NCBI RefSeq assembly: GCF_001640805.2 | Contig: NC_066837.1 | Location: forward strand, 17,034,501-17,098,500 | Length of the DNA: 64,000 nt | From: Lates calcarifer | Lineage: Eukaryota > Chordata > Actinopteri > Centropomidae | Direction of reading: 5' to 3' | Shown here: positions 23,518 to 35,084 of the stretch, in pieces | Numbering within the stretch: position 1 is the first letter of the stretch | Layout: the number at the start of each line of letters is the position of its first letter | The notes under the pieces: generated by a model | The model's input: the letters and a program-made list of their open reading frames with translations, nothing else | Told to the model about the DNA's origin: nothing | Database searches by the model: none | Position numbers and translations under genes: made by a program

Positions 23518-24653
23518 CCAGCTAGGTTAGTCAGTCTGCAGGTCTAGGTGACACGATTCTCACAACATATCCTCTGAATATATATTTTTAATCTTTGTAG
23601 ATTCTGCCTGTGCATTTAAATGTATGCTATGGAATTTTAAAATATCATTTTTATGCGGGCCTTTACTAAAGGAAAGAATTTTTGATCATATGAAATGAGT
23701 TCTTATTTTTTTTTTATGTATCCCTGAAATCACAAATAACAAATTTGACTCAACATGACAACCCTTTCTCACGTGATTGAACTGGAGCAAATCTCTGCAG
23801 CCAGCCTCTAAAATATTGTGAAAAGTCTCCCCAGGAGTGTCGAGGCTGTTATATCAGTACACTCATGCTCATAGTTTTGGGATGTGATGATCACATATAG
23901 GTGTAGCTCTCAGGTACCCACATACTTTTGCTAATGTAGTATAAGTTCTCCTAGCAGCACTGAATTGCAGGATATTTGTAACACTTAACACAAGTCATAA
24001 CAAGGACATATACAGAATGTCACAGTTACATAAGAGTGTGAGATAAAGCATCCAACCAGACAGCGAAGTATAGCATGTGATGTCAAGGTCATTCCCACGT
24101 TTTTATTTCGTCTTGACCTGCCTTATTGAAACAGCATTTGAACAGGTCATTAGAAAGATTTTGATTTTTTTTTCATTGGCTTTCAATCAGATTGAGAATT
24201 TAGTTCAAAGTTCACTCCAGACATAAAACCAAAGCACACTTTGAGCCTGTTGCTCCTGAATTTTGCAACTCTATATAAATAAACATTCTCACTAGTAATT
24301 TAAACCATGTTTCAGTTCTGGATATATAAGACAAGTATGGGCAAAATTATAGGAAAGCAGCATGTTAAAGTACATGTAGTGTCCAGTTCTCAATACTGCA
24401 TACTTTCTCAGTGTTGTCTCTTGTTCTACTGAGAATTTTTCTTTTCTTGTGAATGTTGACAGCCTTCTCAGGAAACTAGTAATGTGCTTAAACTTATTTT
24501 CTTTACGAACTGAAAACAGCTGCCATGTTGTCTTGGTACAATCATGTGATTGTGTTTCTCTACGATTAGTCACTGTTTCACCACTTCCTCCCTCTCCGGC
24601 TTCAGAAACTCACACAGTCATGTTTTAGAGTCAGCTCCTCCTCTGCTCTGGTT

Positions 24654-24675
24654 CAACTTTGGAATTCCAAAGTTG
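24654..24675. promoter_or_regulatory. hmox1: 22-bp perfect palindrome in the hmox1 promoter
   Basis: The half-site CAACTTTGGAA is followed immediately by its exact reverse complement, about 260 bases upstream of the TATA box. The arms contain CTTTGG/CCAAAG words. It lies beside GAGTCAGC (about 24629-24636), which matches one half of a Maf recognition element, the type of site through which NRF2/BACH1-small Maf control HMOX1 in mammals. Confidence 0.6.
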
Positions 24676-24934
24676 CGTTGTCACGTTTAGCTCTCCCCCT
24701 CCCTCTGGTTTTCCAGGGCGGTACTAAAACTTCCTTACTCACGCTAAGTCCTGTAGTCCTGTAGTCCCTCCCTCAGCACTTTCCCAAGCTGTGCTCAGAG
24801 TTGCTGCATCATGTTAACTCTCAGTCCCTCCTACTGTTTTTGCTGAACTTGCCAGATCATGTTTAGCTGAGGGTTTGTGACTCTGTGTTCCTGTTTTCAT
24901 TCAGCTGCCGGAGGGAGGAGACAAAGGAGGACCG

Positions 24935-24941
24935 TATATAA
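24935..24941 (+). promoter_or_regulatory. hmox1: hmox1 TATA box
   Basis: TATATAA lies about 30 bases before the presumed transcription start (about 24965-24970). The non-coding first exon then runs to the donor AACCG|GTGAGT at 25064. An ARE/StRE-like word (TGATGCAGC on the minus strand, in 'gttgctgcatcatg' near 24801-24815) and the GAGTCAGC half-MARE near 24629 lie upstream. Confidence 0.8.
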
Positions 24942-25215
24942 GAGGGAGAGGACCGTACAGTAGTCACACAGAGCACAAAGTGTACTGGACATCCAGAGAG
25001 GAAACAGTGAATCACTGTGGACACAGACCAAACTACCAAACCTAAAGGACTTCATCCTAACCGGTGAGTAAATTCACATTGCTGTTTTGTTTTTGTTTTT
25101 TTGGGGCCATACTTTGAATCACTGCACAGTGTTGATTATGATCATGCTAGAAGATGGTTTTTGTTCAATAAACATATAACATATTTCTGACATTCTTATT
25201 TTTTTCAGGTCCACA

Positions 25216-26722
25216 ATGGAGACAGAGAAGAAGACTCAGACTGCAGCAGAACAGCTGACAGACAGGTAGGAATGAGCAGCTATCATTTTTTTGTATCTCT
25301 AAATCCTCCTTCCTAAGTATGTAGTCCCTGGTATGTGCAGACTTTCTGTACTTGTGATGCTTTATCAGTTGCGGGTTGCTTACACTAGAAAAACATCTAT
25401 AGGTACACATATGTAACTACTTTGGAGTCCTATACTGGCCTTGTATGTTTATTTCATTCCTACCCCTCTCACCCTGCACTGTTAAAGCTAAACCATAGCA
25501 ACCATAGTGAATCATCACTTCATCAGAAAGCACCTATTTTTAGAACAGTAAAAGTTGAGCTATCTGTAATGATCGTAATTTATTTCCTCTTGCAGGGATC
25601 TGTCTGAACAAATCAAAAAGGTGACAAAGGACAGTCACGTCAGGGCCGAAAACACAGAACTGATGCTGAGCTTCCAGAGGGGACAAGTCACCCTTGCACA
25701 GTATAAGGTACGCTCTGCTCGAATTGTTTAGATCTTTACCTGTGGCGGATACTGGGATCCAGTGGTTTTTGGTCTGACACCGCCTCTCCTCCTTCGCCTC
25801 CTCAGCTCCTCCTGTGCTCACTCTACGAGATCTACCAGGCCTTGGAGGAAGAGCTGGACAGGAACTCCAACCACCCCGGTGTCGCACCCATCTACTTCCC
25901 CGCTGAACTGGCCAGGCTGGAGTCCATCGAGAAAGACCTGGAGTACTTCTACGGCCAGGACTGGAGAGAGAAGATTGTTGTCCCCACAGCCACTAAAAGA
26001 TACTGCCACAGACTCAGACAGGTATGTTTCATTACATACAAGTATGTAAACAGAATTACTCATTCATATTTAAATGTCTGCTATGTGATACTGAATTAAC
26101 ACTTTACTTCACCGATTTTTTTTTTAAGATTGGTAAAGAAAACCCTGAATTTCTGGTTGCCCATGCTTACACCCGCTACCTCGGTGACCTGTCTGGAGGG
26201 CAGATCCTGGGTAGAATCGCCCAGAAGTCCATGGGGCTCAAGAGCAATGAGGGTCTGTCATTCTTTGCTTTCCCTGGAGTCTCAAGCCCCAACCTGTTCA
26301 AGCAGCTCTACCGCAGCCGGATGAACAGCGTGGAGCTGACGGAGGAGGAGAGGAATGGCGTGCTGGAGGAAGCCGTCAGAGCCTTCGAGTTTAACATTCA
26401 GGTGAGGAGCAGTGATGGTTAAGCAGAGGCGTCACTTTGAAAGACAGCTTCACCTCACAAGTTAACCTTTTCCTTTGCATTCGTTTATGACGTAACAAGC
26501 AGCTGATGGACGTTCTTGCCTTTTGTTTTACAGGTCTTTGATGATTTACAGAAGTTACTCAGTGTCACTGAAAACCAGCTGCACAATGGTTCAGCACACT
26601 CCAAACCAGTAACGACACTCCAGATCCCTGGAACCATGATCAACACTTCCCCACTGCTGAGGATGGTCCTGGGACTCTTTGTGGCTCTGGCTACTGTCAG
26701 TATGGGAATCTATGCTTTTTAG
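25216..26722 (+). CDS. hmox1: Heme oxygenase 1
   Basis: Five coding exons, 25216-25265, 25596-25707, 25806-26021, 26129-26401 and 26534-26722, give 279 residues (human HO-1 has 288). The enzyme sits in the endoplasmic reticulum membrane. With electrons from cytochrome P450 reductase it opens heme to biliverdin, CO and Fe2+. The proximal heme ligand is His31 (human His25) in KDSHVRAEN. The distal-helix motif GDLSGGQ is at residues 145-151, with Asp146 equivalent to human Asp140. The [16 protein letters not shown] block and [10 protein letters not shown] are diagnostic. The last about 22 residues form the C-terminal membrane anchor ([18 protein letters not shown]). A non-coding exon precedes the ATG exon, as is common for this gene. 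The copy looks fully intact. HMOX2 is excluded less firmly, but there are no heme-regulatory Cys-Pro motifs near the C-terminus, which favours HO-1. Confidence 0.97.
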
Positions 26723-27001
26723 AGACACAACAATAAATACTATGTACTTGTCTGTTGTTGATAAGGTTTTGTTTTTGTACTGTAAAACTATTGAAAACCC
26801 TTACCTGATTATACCTTAAGTCTGTAAGATTTTAGCTGTCTATAAATAACAAAATACTGTGTAATATTTGTATTTTAACAGAAAACCACATTTATATGTA
26901 CATTGACTGAATGGCTTTTTGATGCTACAATTTTTCCTCAATCAGTTATGAGGCAAAGTGAAATATGTATGCTTTTAACACTGTAAATATGTTATTTTTG
27001 T

Positions 27002-27007
27002 AATAAA
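27002..27007 (+). terminator. hmox1: hmox1 polyadenylation signal (AATAAA)
   Basis: AATAAA lies 280 bases after the stop codon. An earlier AATAAA at 26732-26737, only ten bases beyond the stop, could be used too but would give an unusually short 3' untranslated region. Confidence 0.55.
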
Positions 27008-27029
27008 ATATTCTGTTGAAAGAAAATAT

Positions 27030-29505
27030 TCTTTCTCTTGCAATTTTGTAAAACATTTGTTTGTGCTTGGGTTGGCACTGTTCATACATACTATCTTCTT
27101 GTAATGGGTATGACACCGCTGATGTTCACGGTCCAGCTGGTTGACATTTCCGCTAATGTTTTGGCATCCGACCATGTGCCTGCTGTTCATCTGGCCCATG
27201 GTTCCTGGTCAAACTCTGGGAAAGACTCCCTGTTCAGGTTGTACAATTAATGAGCACAACTGCTGGTAAACCGTCAACTATACACAGTTATTTTGCCTTC
27301 TTTTCATCAGGCTAGCACTTTCTGAAATGAGCACCGGCACTAACTAATTTATTTTCATGAAATTAGACAATCGATAATTAAATCCAATCTAGATTTCTGT
27401 TCCATCAAACCACTCACTGACAGTTTTGCCTGAAACACAGAAATAAGCTGATACATAAGTGGTGGTGACAGGTGTAACTAACAATATAACAGATAGAGCA
27501 TATTAGTAAAGACTTACTGCACTTAACTGCAACAGTGTCCAGGACTGCTCTATACATTAAATAGTCTGTTGTTGTTGTTGCTGTCCCGTTTGCATGTTTC
27601 CCAGTCTGCTGTAGGTTGGTACAAATAAGCTGTTAGAAATGGTGAGTCACAACCACTTAACTGAATAAATCTGCTAAGTGGAGTGACAGTGTGAACAGCA
27701 GTGTTCCAGCTGTTGTGTGAATTAATCCTGTCACAAACAATTTATGCTTGCGTGCACATAAGTTTAAAAAATAACTATGTTTTAGCCAAACAAAAAGATC
27801 ATGTTTTTTTCACCTCAGTGACCTCTTTGGCTTTCACACGTTTAAAAAACAGCACATCATACACATATTGTAAAATTTGGTATTCACTTTTATTGTGTTT
27901 CATGATTTTCCTAAAACCTGTGCACTGGCAGCACACATTATAAATTAAAACACAAAATGATTGTTAACAGCAGCCAAAGTAAACGTCTGATTTCATCCCA
28001 GGCCTGTTTGACAGTGACACAAATCAGTACAGTGCTGGTATCTGCCTCCCTCTAGAGGACAACTAAAGGAAAAACAAAAGTCCTGTCAGAAATGATTGTA
28101 CTTCACTGGAAATTGGCTTACCTCAACCTTAAAAGGCACAGAAGCCTGAGTAAATCAGAAATGTCTTCTTATTGTCACTTATACTGTCCAAATATTTAAA
28201 AGCTGAAATAATACTTTACATTCAAGATACATTCCTTTCTACTGTTGTAGCTTCTCTCTCACCATTTTACTTGTTTGTGCTATACATTATGAAGTCAGTA
28301 TCAGAGAGTACACGTCTAATACCAAAAGATAGAAGAATTTTGTTTGACCAGACCCAGGAGTTCTGGAAATGCATCACCCCTGCTGTAAGAAAGCCATCAA
28401 CCCAAACAAAATCCAACAGCTTCCAACTACAATAAGTAGTAGAGGTAACTACAACATGGTTTTCAACCAACAGGGTTAATTCACAACATTTCCTCAACAT
28501 GCCAAATCTCTACCCACCATCCCCTAAAAAAACACACATTTACACACTCACACATATATCAAAACACACAATCATCTATGAAATCTATAAGCTACAGAGT
28601 GCCAGATGAGGGGTACCCCAAGGTGCTTTAAGAGGGACTGCACAGCATATCTTGTCTTTGTAAATGTCACTGAGAGTAAACAATGAAAAGGACACATTGA
28701 GGACTGTTTTTTTAAACACAAAACTAGGAGCACAAACCCGAGGCAAAGCTAAGGAGAGGATCCATATTTTGGAAAGGCAAAAACAGATCCGGATTTATAA
28801 AAGCAGCTTCAAAGGAAAAACGGCCAGACAACAAACACTAGTTAAGAAAACAGAATCAATCTTCAGATATCTTCAAAAGCTGAATGATCATGGGACGTCT
28901 TCGCATATCTTTGTTCAGAAATTTTTTTGTTATTTTTCTGTATTTTGATGATTTGCATTTCAGCAGAGATGCCTGTGTTTTTGTGACATTCAAGGCCATG
29001 GGTACATCTGAAAAACACAGTAACTTCACTTCATGTTTACACGGTCAATTCTGACAAACAATGCTGTCCACTTGATCAAGACAAATTTCCTGCATTTTCT
29101 CCTTTGATATTACATATTGCACATTATGTCTTGAAAGGGGAAGTAAATGACATTGGTGACATGCATTTAAGTACCATAAAAAAATCACAAATGAAAATTG
29201 ACTGTCAGTCATAGAAAAGTGAAATTACTTTGCAGTAATATTTTGCTACTTGGACAGCTTTCCATATTCTTCATCTAGCTTGATTTGGCACATTGTCCTA
29301 CTATTAAAGGCAAAGAGTCAGACCTGTACTGTACAATGTACTGTAGGGCACAGCTTTCAACATCTGTCTGCATCCTAAAAACACCCTCCAAACATGTGCA
29401 TAATGCCACATCACCTTGGCTACCTGTCTGAACAGCTAGGACAGTTTTGGCTAAAAAGAAAAAAGGTGCAGTTACTTGTAGGCAGGAGCAGCCACCTGGG
29501 GCTGC
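27030..29505 (-). other. rnf11: hmox1/rnf11 convergent region, mostly probable rnf11 3'UTR
   Basis: No coding exon is visible. The sequence from the rnf11 stop leftwards to about 27.9 kb is the likely long 3' untranslated region of rnf11. A TTTATT (AATAAA on the minus strand) lies at about 27888-27893. The 94-codon plus-strand ORF at 28664-28948 has no recognisable domain and is antisense to this region. Confidence 0.45.
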
Positions 29506-31258
29506 TCAGTTGGTTTCGTAAGTGGACAGCAAGGCTGCGTCTACCGGCTCCATGCAGGAGGGGCAGGTGAAGGAGCGCATCAGCCAGGGGTCAATGCAAT
29601 CCACGTGGTAGATGTGAAGGCAGGGAAGGAACCGAATGGGATCGCCATACTCAAAATCCATCATGCAGATCACACACCTGTGGGAAAGAGAGAGTCAACA
29701 CACCTTGCTTATTCAGCTTCGACCATGAAGAAAATCTGCTTGTGAAATTAGGTCAGGTTAACCACTTTTATAGATTTTCAAACAGAGTGTAATAACACTT
29801 CCACCAGCATTGTTAAGAATGAACATATCTTCATTTCTCTAAATGCTAACAGTAAGTAGAACTACAATATGTGTGCAATATCAGTGATCATCCAATTTAT
29901 GTTTAATAATAAATTAACCAATCAAGATTACTTTTTGTCCCATTGAAGCCATTTAAAAAAGAGATTTTTAATAGATAAATATATTTTGCGGTATTTAATT
30001 TGCAGTTTTATAATTTACTTGCAGTGTGCGGAATTAAGACCAATAATGACTGCAGTCAGCTGCGACTTCTGATTGGTTAAAATCTATAACAAACTGTGCC
30101 AGAGAGAATACTAGTCTTTGACTGTGTTTGATGTGCTTACAGTGCTTAAGTGATCACACACCACAACTTATCTATCCAAAGGGCTTAGGCTACAGCTTTA
30201 TTTTAAAATGGCACATTAAATTCAAAAAAGATGTGACGAGCTTGTCCTATCTAAGACTCACTCTTTAACTTTCTTGTCAGAGGGGTCAGAGCCCGGGTCG
30301 AAGATGCCTCTGGGCAGGTGCTGGATGAGACCGATGCGCTGGGCAATGCGGACCTGCTCCTCCTCTGTCAGCTGGCTGGCCAGACGACTCTCGCCTGGGG
30401 TGGGATGGTACACTGGCACTGGCTGTGTGCGCTCCTGGAAAGGAAAGAAAAGAAGACGACCTGCGTCATCTCTGAAGCAAGTCCTCTCAGAAGGGGGATT
30501 GTACATTTACTGAAGAAGGAGTCCTGCAAAAGATGATGTGCCCCCCACAGAGCTCTTATCTCAACAACAGAATCAGTCTAGGGTTACATTAAGAGATACA
30601 AAAAGCCTAAATTCAGAGATGGACTGTGGCAAGTTCTCCAAGATGCTGCAAAGTACCTTGAAAAACTATGCGCAAGTGCACCGGTGCTGTTTTAAAAGCA
30701 ACTCTAAGTACTGATTTAATTTAGGTTCTTCCCTGTTTACTGCACTTTGTATGAAATTACCTGATAAATAAGAAGTGTTCATGGCATAATCTTTGAGAGC
30801 ATCCTCACGGTACTTTTACTGCCCATAACATTTGTTTGTTTAAGTCTTAGTATTATGTGGGATTTAGGGTGTCATTAGATTTTAACATATAGCTTTGACG
30901 TCTGTATTACGATTACAGTTGTACTTTTCTGAATGTGCAGCATGTCTATATCAGCTTTTCTATCACTGACCCATGCCAAGTTTAAATAATGTATGTTTGC
31001 TTTATAGGGAGTAAGACACTGTAGTCAACAGTATTATGACAAACATAACAATCCCCATCACTCACTAATAGACTACACGGTAGTGAATTATTTAAAGTAA
31101 TGGGGTGACATGCTCTTAAATCCCCGGAGTGTATTTAACTTGACCTCCGGGCTGCTCACCTGGTATGGCGGCGGAGGCTCTCCGGGCAGACTGCCCCCTT
31201 CGGACTCGTTCAGCAGCGACAGGTCATCCGCGCCTTGCGAAAACAGGCAGTTCCCCAT
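29506..31258 (-). CDS. rnf11: RING finger protein 11 (RING-H2 E3 adaptor)
   Basis: Three coding exons on the minus strand, 31258-31160, 30434-30262 and 29677-29506, give 147 residues (human RNF11 has 154). The N-terminus MGNCL fits N-myristoylation plus a palmitoylated Cys. PPPPY at residues 28-32 is the PY motif that binds WW domains of NEDD4-family ligases. ERTQPVPVYHPTP and EEEQVRIAQRIGLIQHLPRG follow. The RING-H2 ligands are Cys92, Cys95, Cys110, His112, His115, Cys118, Cys129 and Cys132, all present. RNF11 acts on endosomes and with the A20 ubiquitin-editing complex. The acidic stretch between the N-terminus and the PY motif is several residues shorter than in human and the N-terminal residues differ, which could mark a distinct paralogue. 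Confidence 0.96.
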
Positions 31259-31261
31259 TGA

Positions 31262-33000
31262 ACTGAGACCACCATGAGAGGGTCCACTTCTTTCTAAGGC
31301 CGGCAGACACTTTGCGAGCGTCAACTGGAGCCAAGCTAGCTAGCTGCCGAACGATTCGGCTTGGCGTCAGCTTGGCTAGCTGTTAGCCGAGAGTTTGTTG
31401 TCGTTCCACGAGGAGCTGGACGGAGAATGGATAGGAGAAGCGACGTCGCTCACTGGCCTGATGCTGAGTTATATAATGGCTGGTGAAACAACCTGTGACA
31501 CAGATTTTAACCCCAACAAAGACGTGATTTTGTGTTGGCTTCTTGTGTTTACAAAAGAAAAACACAAAGCGGAAATAGCGTCATCAGCAAGCTTGTACAT
31601 TCTCACACATTCAAAATAAAAGACTTAAAAAAAGTAAAAAAGTTGGTTATCAGTACAAATGTGTCCCTGCAGCATTTTGTGGTGAAAAGTCAACAAATCA
31701 TTTGTTTCATGACATCATGATGATGTTCATTATTAAGATACTTGGTTTGACTGATTTTGACTGAAGGATAATTTTTCAATTTTTGATATCATCTTGAAAG
31801 ACAAAGGTCATGAAACAAGTTGTTCATACAACATAACAGTCTGAGTATAAAGTATGTTTTATCTGTCAAAATATCACTTTGCAGCTGTGTATAAATCAGC
31901 TGATAAGACTTAAGTGATGGACCTGTCCCTCTCAAACTACATTTAATAAATTCAAAACATGAATCCATGGTCATAATATGCACCATGTAGGAAATCTGGT
32001 ATTTTTCATTATTACTCAGTCAGACATTTAGACTGTCAGGGCCTGACATCCATGTTACAAGTTTTTGTGTTGCATCAAGAATTAAATCAGCACTCTTCAT
32101 ATTGTAGCCTAGAACTAGACATATGACAGTCTATGAGAGGTTTTTGTAATATAAGATAAGCAGTGGTGGAATGCACATTTACTCAAACACTGTACTTAAG
32201 TAAAGTACAAGAACATCAAAATTGTGCTTAAGAATTTCTCTGTCATTCTGCTTTCTGCTTCTACTCTGCTATATTTTGGAGGCAGATGTTGTACTTTGTA
32301 CTCCAACATTAGAGTGATGTAATGAATCGAAAATTATGATCCAATAATAAACGACATATGATTGTGAAATGGGCCATTCTACATGAGTACTTTTACTTTA
32401 TGGACTTTACGTTTATTTAGATGCTAATAGTATTATATACAATACGATTATACTTTTACTTAAGTAGGATTCTGAATTCAGTATATGCAGGCCTACACTG
32501 TGGCATTTTTACTTAAGAATTGCCCTCTTCTTCCTCCTCTGATATTCAGCCTCTGTGACTGATAGAAGTCACTATAAACCACACAACACTTATTATGGTA
32601 ACAGAATAAACCTTGGTCGTATTGTTGATCCAGCATCTAAACCAACCAGCTGTTAGATCAGATCTCGTCCTGCAGGTTTGCGGTAGGTGGAGAGGAACAG
32701 CCGCCGCCGTGATCTCGTGTTATCGTTATCTACGTTGGTATCGGGGTCAACTCGGGCGCATCTAACTCACACGCACACTAATATGTTGTCTTTAATCAGT
32801 CTTGCTGTGTTGTTGTTGTTGTTGCTGGTCAGGCCTGGCTCCTTTCGAGACGGATCTAGTCGCCACCCCTGATTAGGAAGAAGAAGAAGAAGAAGAACCG
32901 GGGGCGGATCTCACCACATGTTATTAACAGCCACACACACACACACACACACGGGAGACGTGTTACCGTTATTTTTTTTTGCCGGGAAACGTTGTGAGCG
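31262..33000. other. Divergent intergenic region between rnf11 and a small gene
   Basis: This region holds the rnf11 promoter and leader (about 31260-31450, GC-richer with repeated GCTAGC words), the interspersed repeat at 32161-32545, an (AGA)n run near 32878-32897 and a (CA)n run near 32933-32952. No further exon is evident. Confidence 0.55.
32161..32545. repeat. Teleost interspersed repeat ('agtggtggaatg...acttttacttaag' family)
   Basis: The copy begins 'cagtggtggaatgcacatttactcaaacactgtacttaagtaaag' in outline. It contains several ACTTAAGTA/TACTTTTACTT words and the 'cttctactctgct' middle, and ends in 'tacttttacttaagta...'. This layout is that of a very abundant short fish repeat with inverted-looking ends rich in 'acttaagta'. 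It is non-coding and lies between rnf11 and the next gene. Confidence 0.7.
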
Positions 33001-33817
33001 GAGAGATATTTTTACAGATCGGTCTTTGCTCCGTCCTGCTCCGATTTCATCCGGGATTTTTTTTGTATTGATTGAGGACAGACTAACAGAACTGAGATGG
33101 TAAGATGATTTACAATAATTAAAAAGTTAAAGTGATTGATACACAGTGACTCACTGTAATAAATAGCTTGGTTAGCGACATAATCAGGCTACTGTTGTTA
33201 TAGTTGAGATAGTTAGCTTGCTGGTTTCTACAGTGTTGTATGATGAGCCCAGATTCACTGTATGGGACAAAGTAGCAAAACACAAGTCGTAGGCTAGGTC
33301 TCATGATTCATCACAGTCAGGAAAGTACCAACCTTCAGAGAAGTATCCATGACAACAAAATGCAACATATAATCAACGATATCGTTATTTATTTACACAC
33401 AGGCCCACTATTCATTTTGATCTATCTTATATTATAAAATATAGCCTAAGTCTTGCTCAAATTTGAGCAGTCTGTAGAGAAGGAGCATAAGGCTGTAGAA
33501 ATACTCAGGGTCATGTGAGGTCATGGGTCCAAATTCATATTGTATTTCTTAAATTGTACTTACTGTAGGCTACATTTTGCCAAACATTAGTTAATGTGTA
33601 GCATCTCAGCTCTGAACACACAGAAAGAGATTACAGAGTGATGATAGCAGGTATCTTCCCAGGAGCTGTGGTGATCTATTTGTCTTTATGCCTATAATCA
33701 AAACTATTCTTGAAAATATTTGAGTCAGCCTTAGAAAAATAATCTGACATGCTTAATATACCTGCAGTTGTTGAATGTAAACACCTCCTTGTGTTATCAT
33801 TAACCCTCCGGATTTCC

Positions 33818-34552
33818 ATGGACGTGACCACTGTATCCCCAGTGGTGGCTACAGCCCTGAGTATGAGATACACATTAAGTTTATGGACAAACAACTCCAG
33901 TATCATATTTCAGCTTTCCAGAAAGGCAAGTCAGAAAATTTGCTCCAAGACAGAGGCCAGTGCAGTGAAGCCCAGCCTGGATACAAGGTGGGTCTTGTAC
34001 TTTCTCTAATGTCACTCTTCATACTTTTAGGACACAGCTTCTCCTCCACCCCCACCCCCCACCGCCGCCACCAGTGCCACTAGGAAGCCAGGCTCTTAAA
34101 ACCCGTCCTATGCCACAACCTCAGCCTGCAGCAATACCTTACAGTGGGTACCCTCCCATCCAGGAGACAAATCCTTCACTGGAGGCTCTAACTGATGCTC
34201 AGGTAAGTGTCTCCTCCAGCATCTGGAGGTAATGTTGATGTGAGACCCTTCTTATTGTGAAACCTCCACACATCCAGGGTGAAGAAGTGCTGCTACCTGT
34301 TCAAGTGCAAGAAGGACAAGAAGACAGTGAGGACAGTGAGGACAAATACCACCCGGTGCAGGAGACTGATCCCGCACCAGAGGCACTTAATCATCCACAA
34401 GTAGGTTGTCTTTAAGTAGATGTTCTTTTTCACTTTTCCCATCACATAAAATATAAGAGATAACTTCATTTTCTTTCTGTCTCAAGATGGCAGAGCAACA
34501 AGATGAACAAGCCACTCAAACAGACCCATCTGGAGAGGGCCAAATGGCTTGA
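33818..34552 (+). CDS. Unrecognised small spliced gene, Pro/Glu-rich product
   Basis: Exons 34031-34202, 34278-34400 and 34487-34552 join in frame with good splice sites (CAG|GTAAGT, CAA|GTAGGT). They encode a Pro-rich then acidic, Gln/Glu-rich tail ending in SGEGQMA. The preceding exon (about 33768-33987, donor AAG|GTGGGT) joins in frame only if read from an ATG at 33818 (Kozak-like CCATGG), for about 165 residues in all. The other frame of that exon, ending QCSEAQPGYK, looks more protein-like but would reach a stop 22 codons into the next exon. A leader exon may end at 33099 (GAGATG|GTAAGA). I do not recognise the family and no domain is visible. It could be a fast-evolving gene, a broken one or a non-coding transcript. 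Confidence 0.35.
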
Positions 34553-34561
34553 AAGACTTTA

Positions 34562-34609
<48 letters not shown>

Positions 34610-34630
34610 ATTATATATATATAATATATA
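34562..34630. repeat. (CTAT)n then (TA)n microsatellite
   Basis: About 12 CTAT units lie immediately after the stop of the small gene and are followed by a TA-rich tract. Confidence 0.95.
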
Positions 34631-35084
34631 TATACACACACTGACATATAGACACACACATTTACCACTACTTTCTACCAGTACTGCTCACATTGCTTTA
34701 TGTCCAAACCAAAGATGTTTGACCATGTTAATTCAAACTTCAATCATCAATATTGTCATTACTTGCAGCTGAATTGATCACTTAGAACTTTACTTTTTTC
34801 ATACATTCATATACTGCAGTACCTCTGAGAAACCATGAACTGAAAGAACATAACCATGAAAATGGTTATGGTTATGTCAAGGCACTTTGAGTGTACATAG
34901 TTGCCATCTCATTTTGTTGTGTTTTTTTTAATTTAAATTTGTCACTTTCAAAAATGTTCCAGATTAAACTCAAACTTGTGCTGAACATTCAGTTTCTTTG
35001 CTTCTTTGCTGCTTCAAGGAAAACTTGAAAATACTTAAGTTCCCCCCCTATTGATGTAACAAAGAGTCTAGTGAGAGTCAGTGA

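Noticed and set aside
28664..28948. 94-codon plus-strand ORF
   Set aside because: It is antisense to the probable rnf11 3' untranslated region, with no domain and no splice sites that extend it.
31335..31395. Short palindromes (GCCGAA...TTCGGC, GCTAGC) upstream of rnf11 as regulatory sites
   Set aside because: Arms are only six bases and such words recur elsewhere in the window, so they are not distinguishable from chance.
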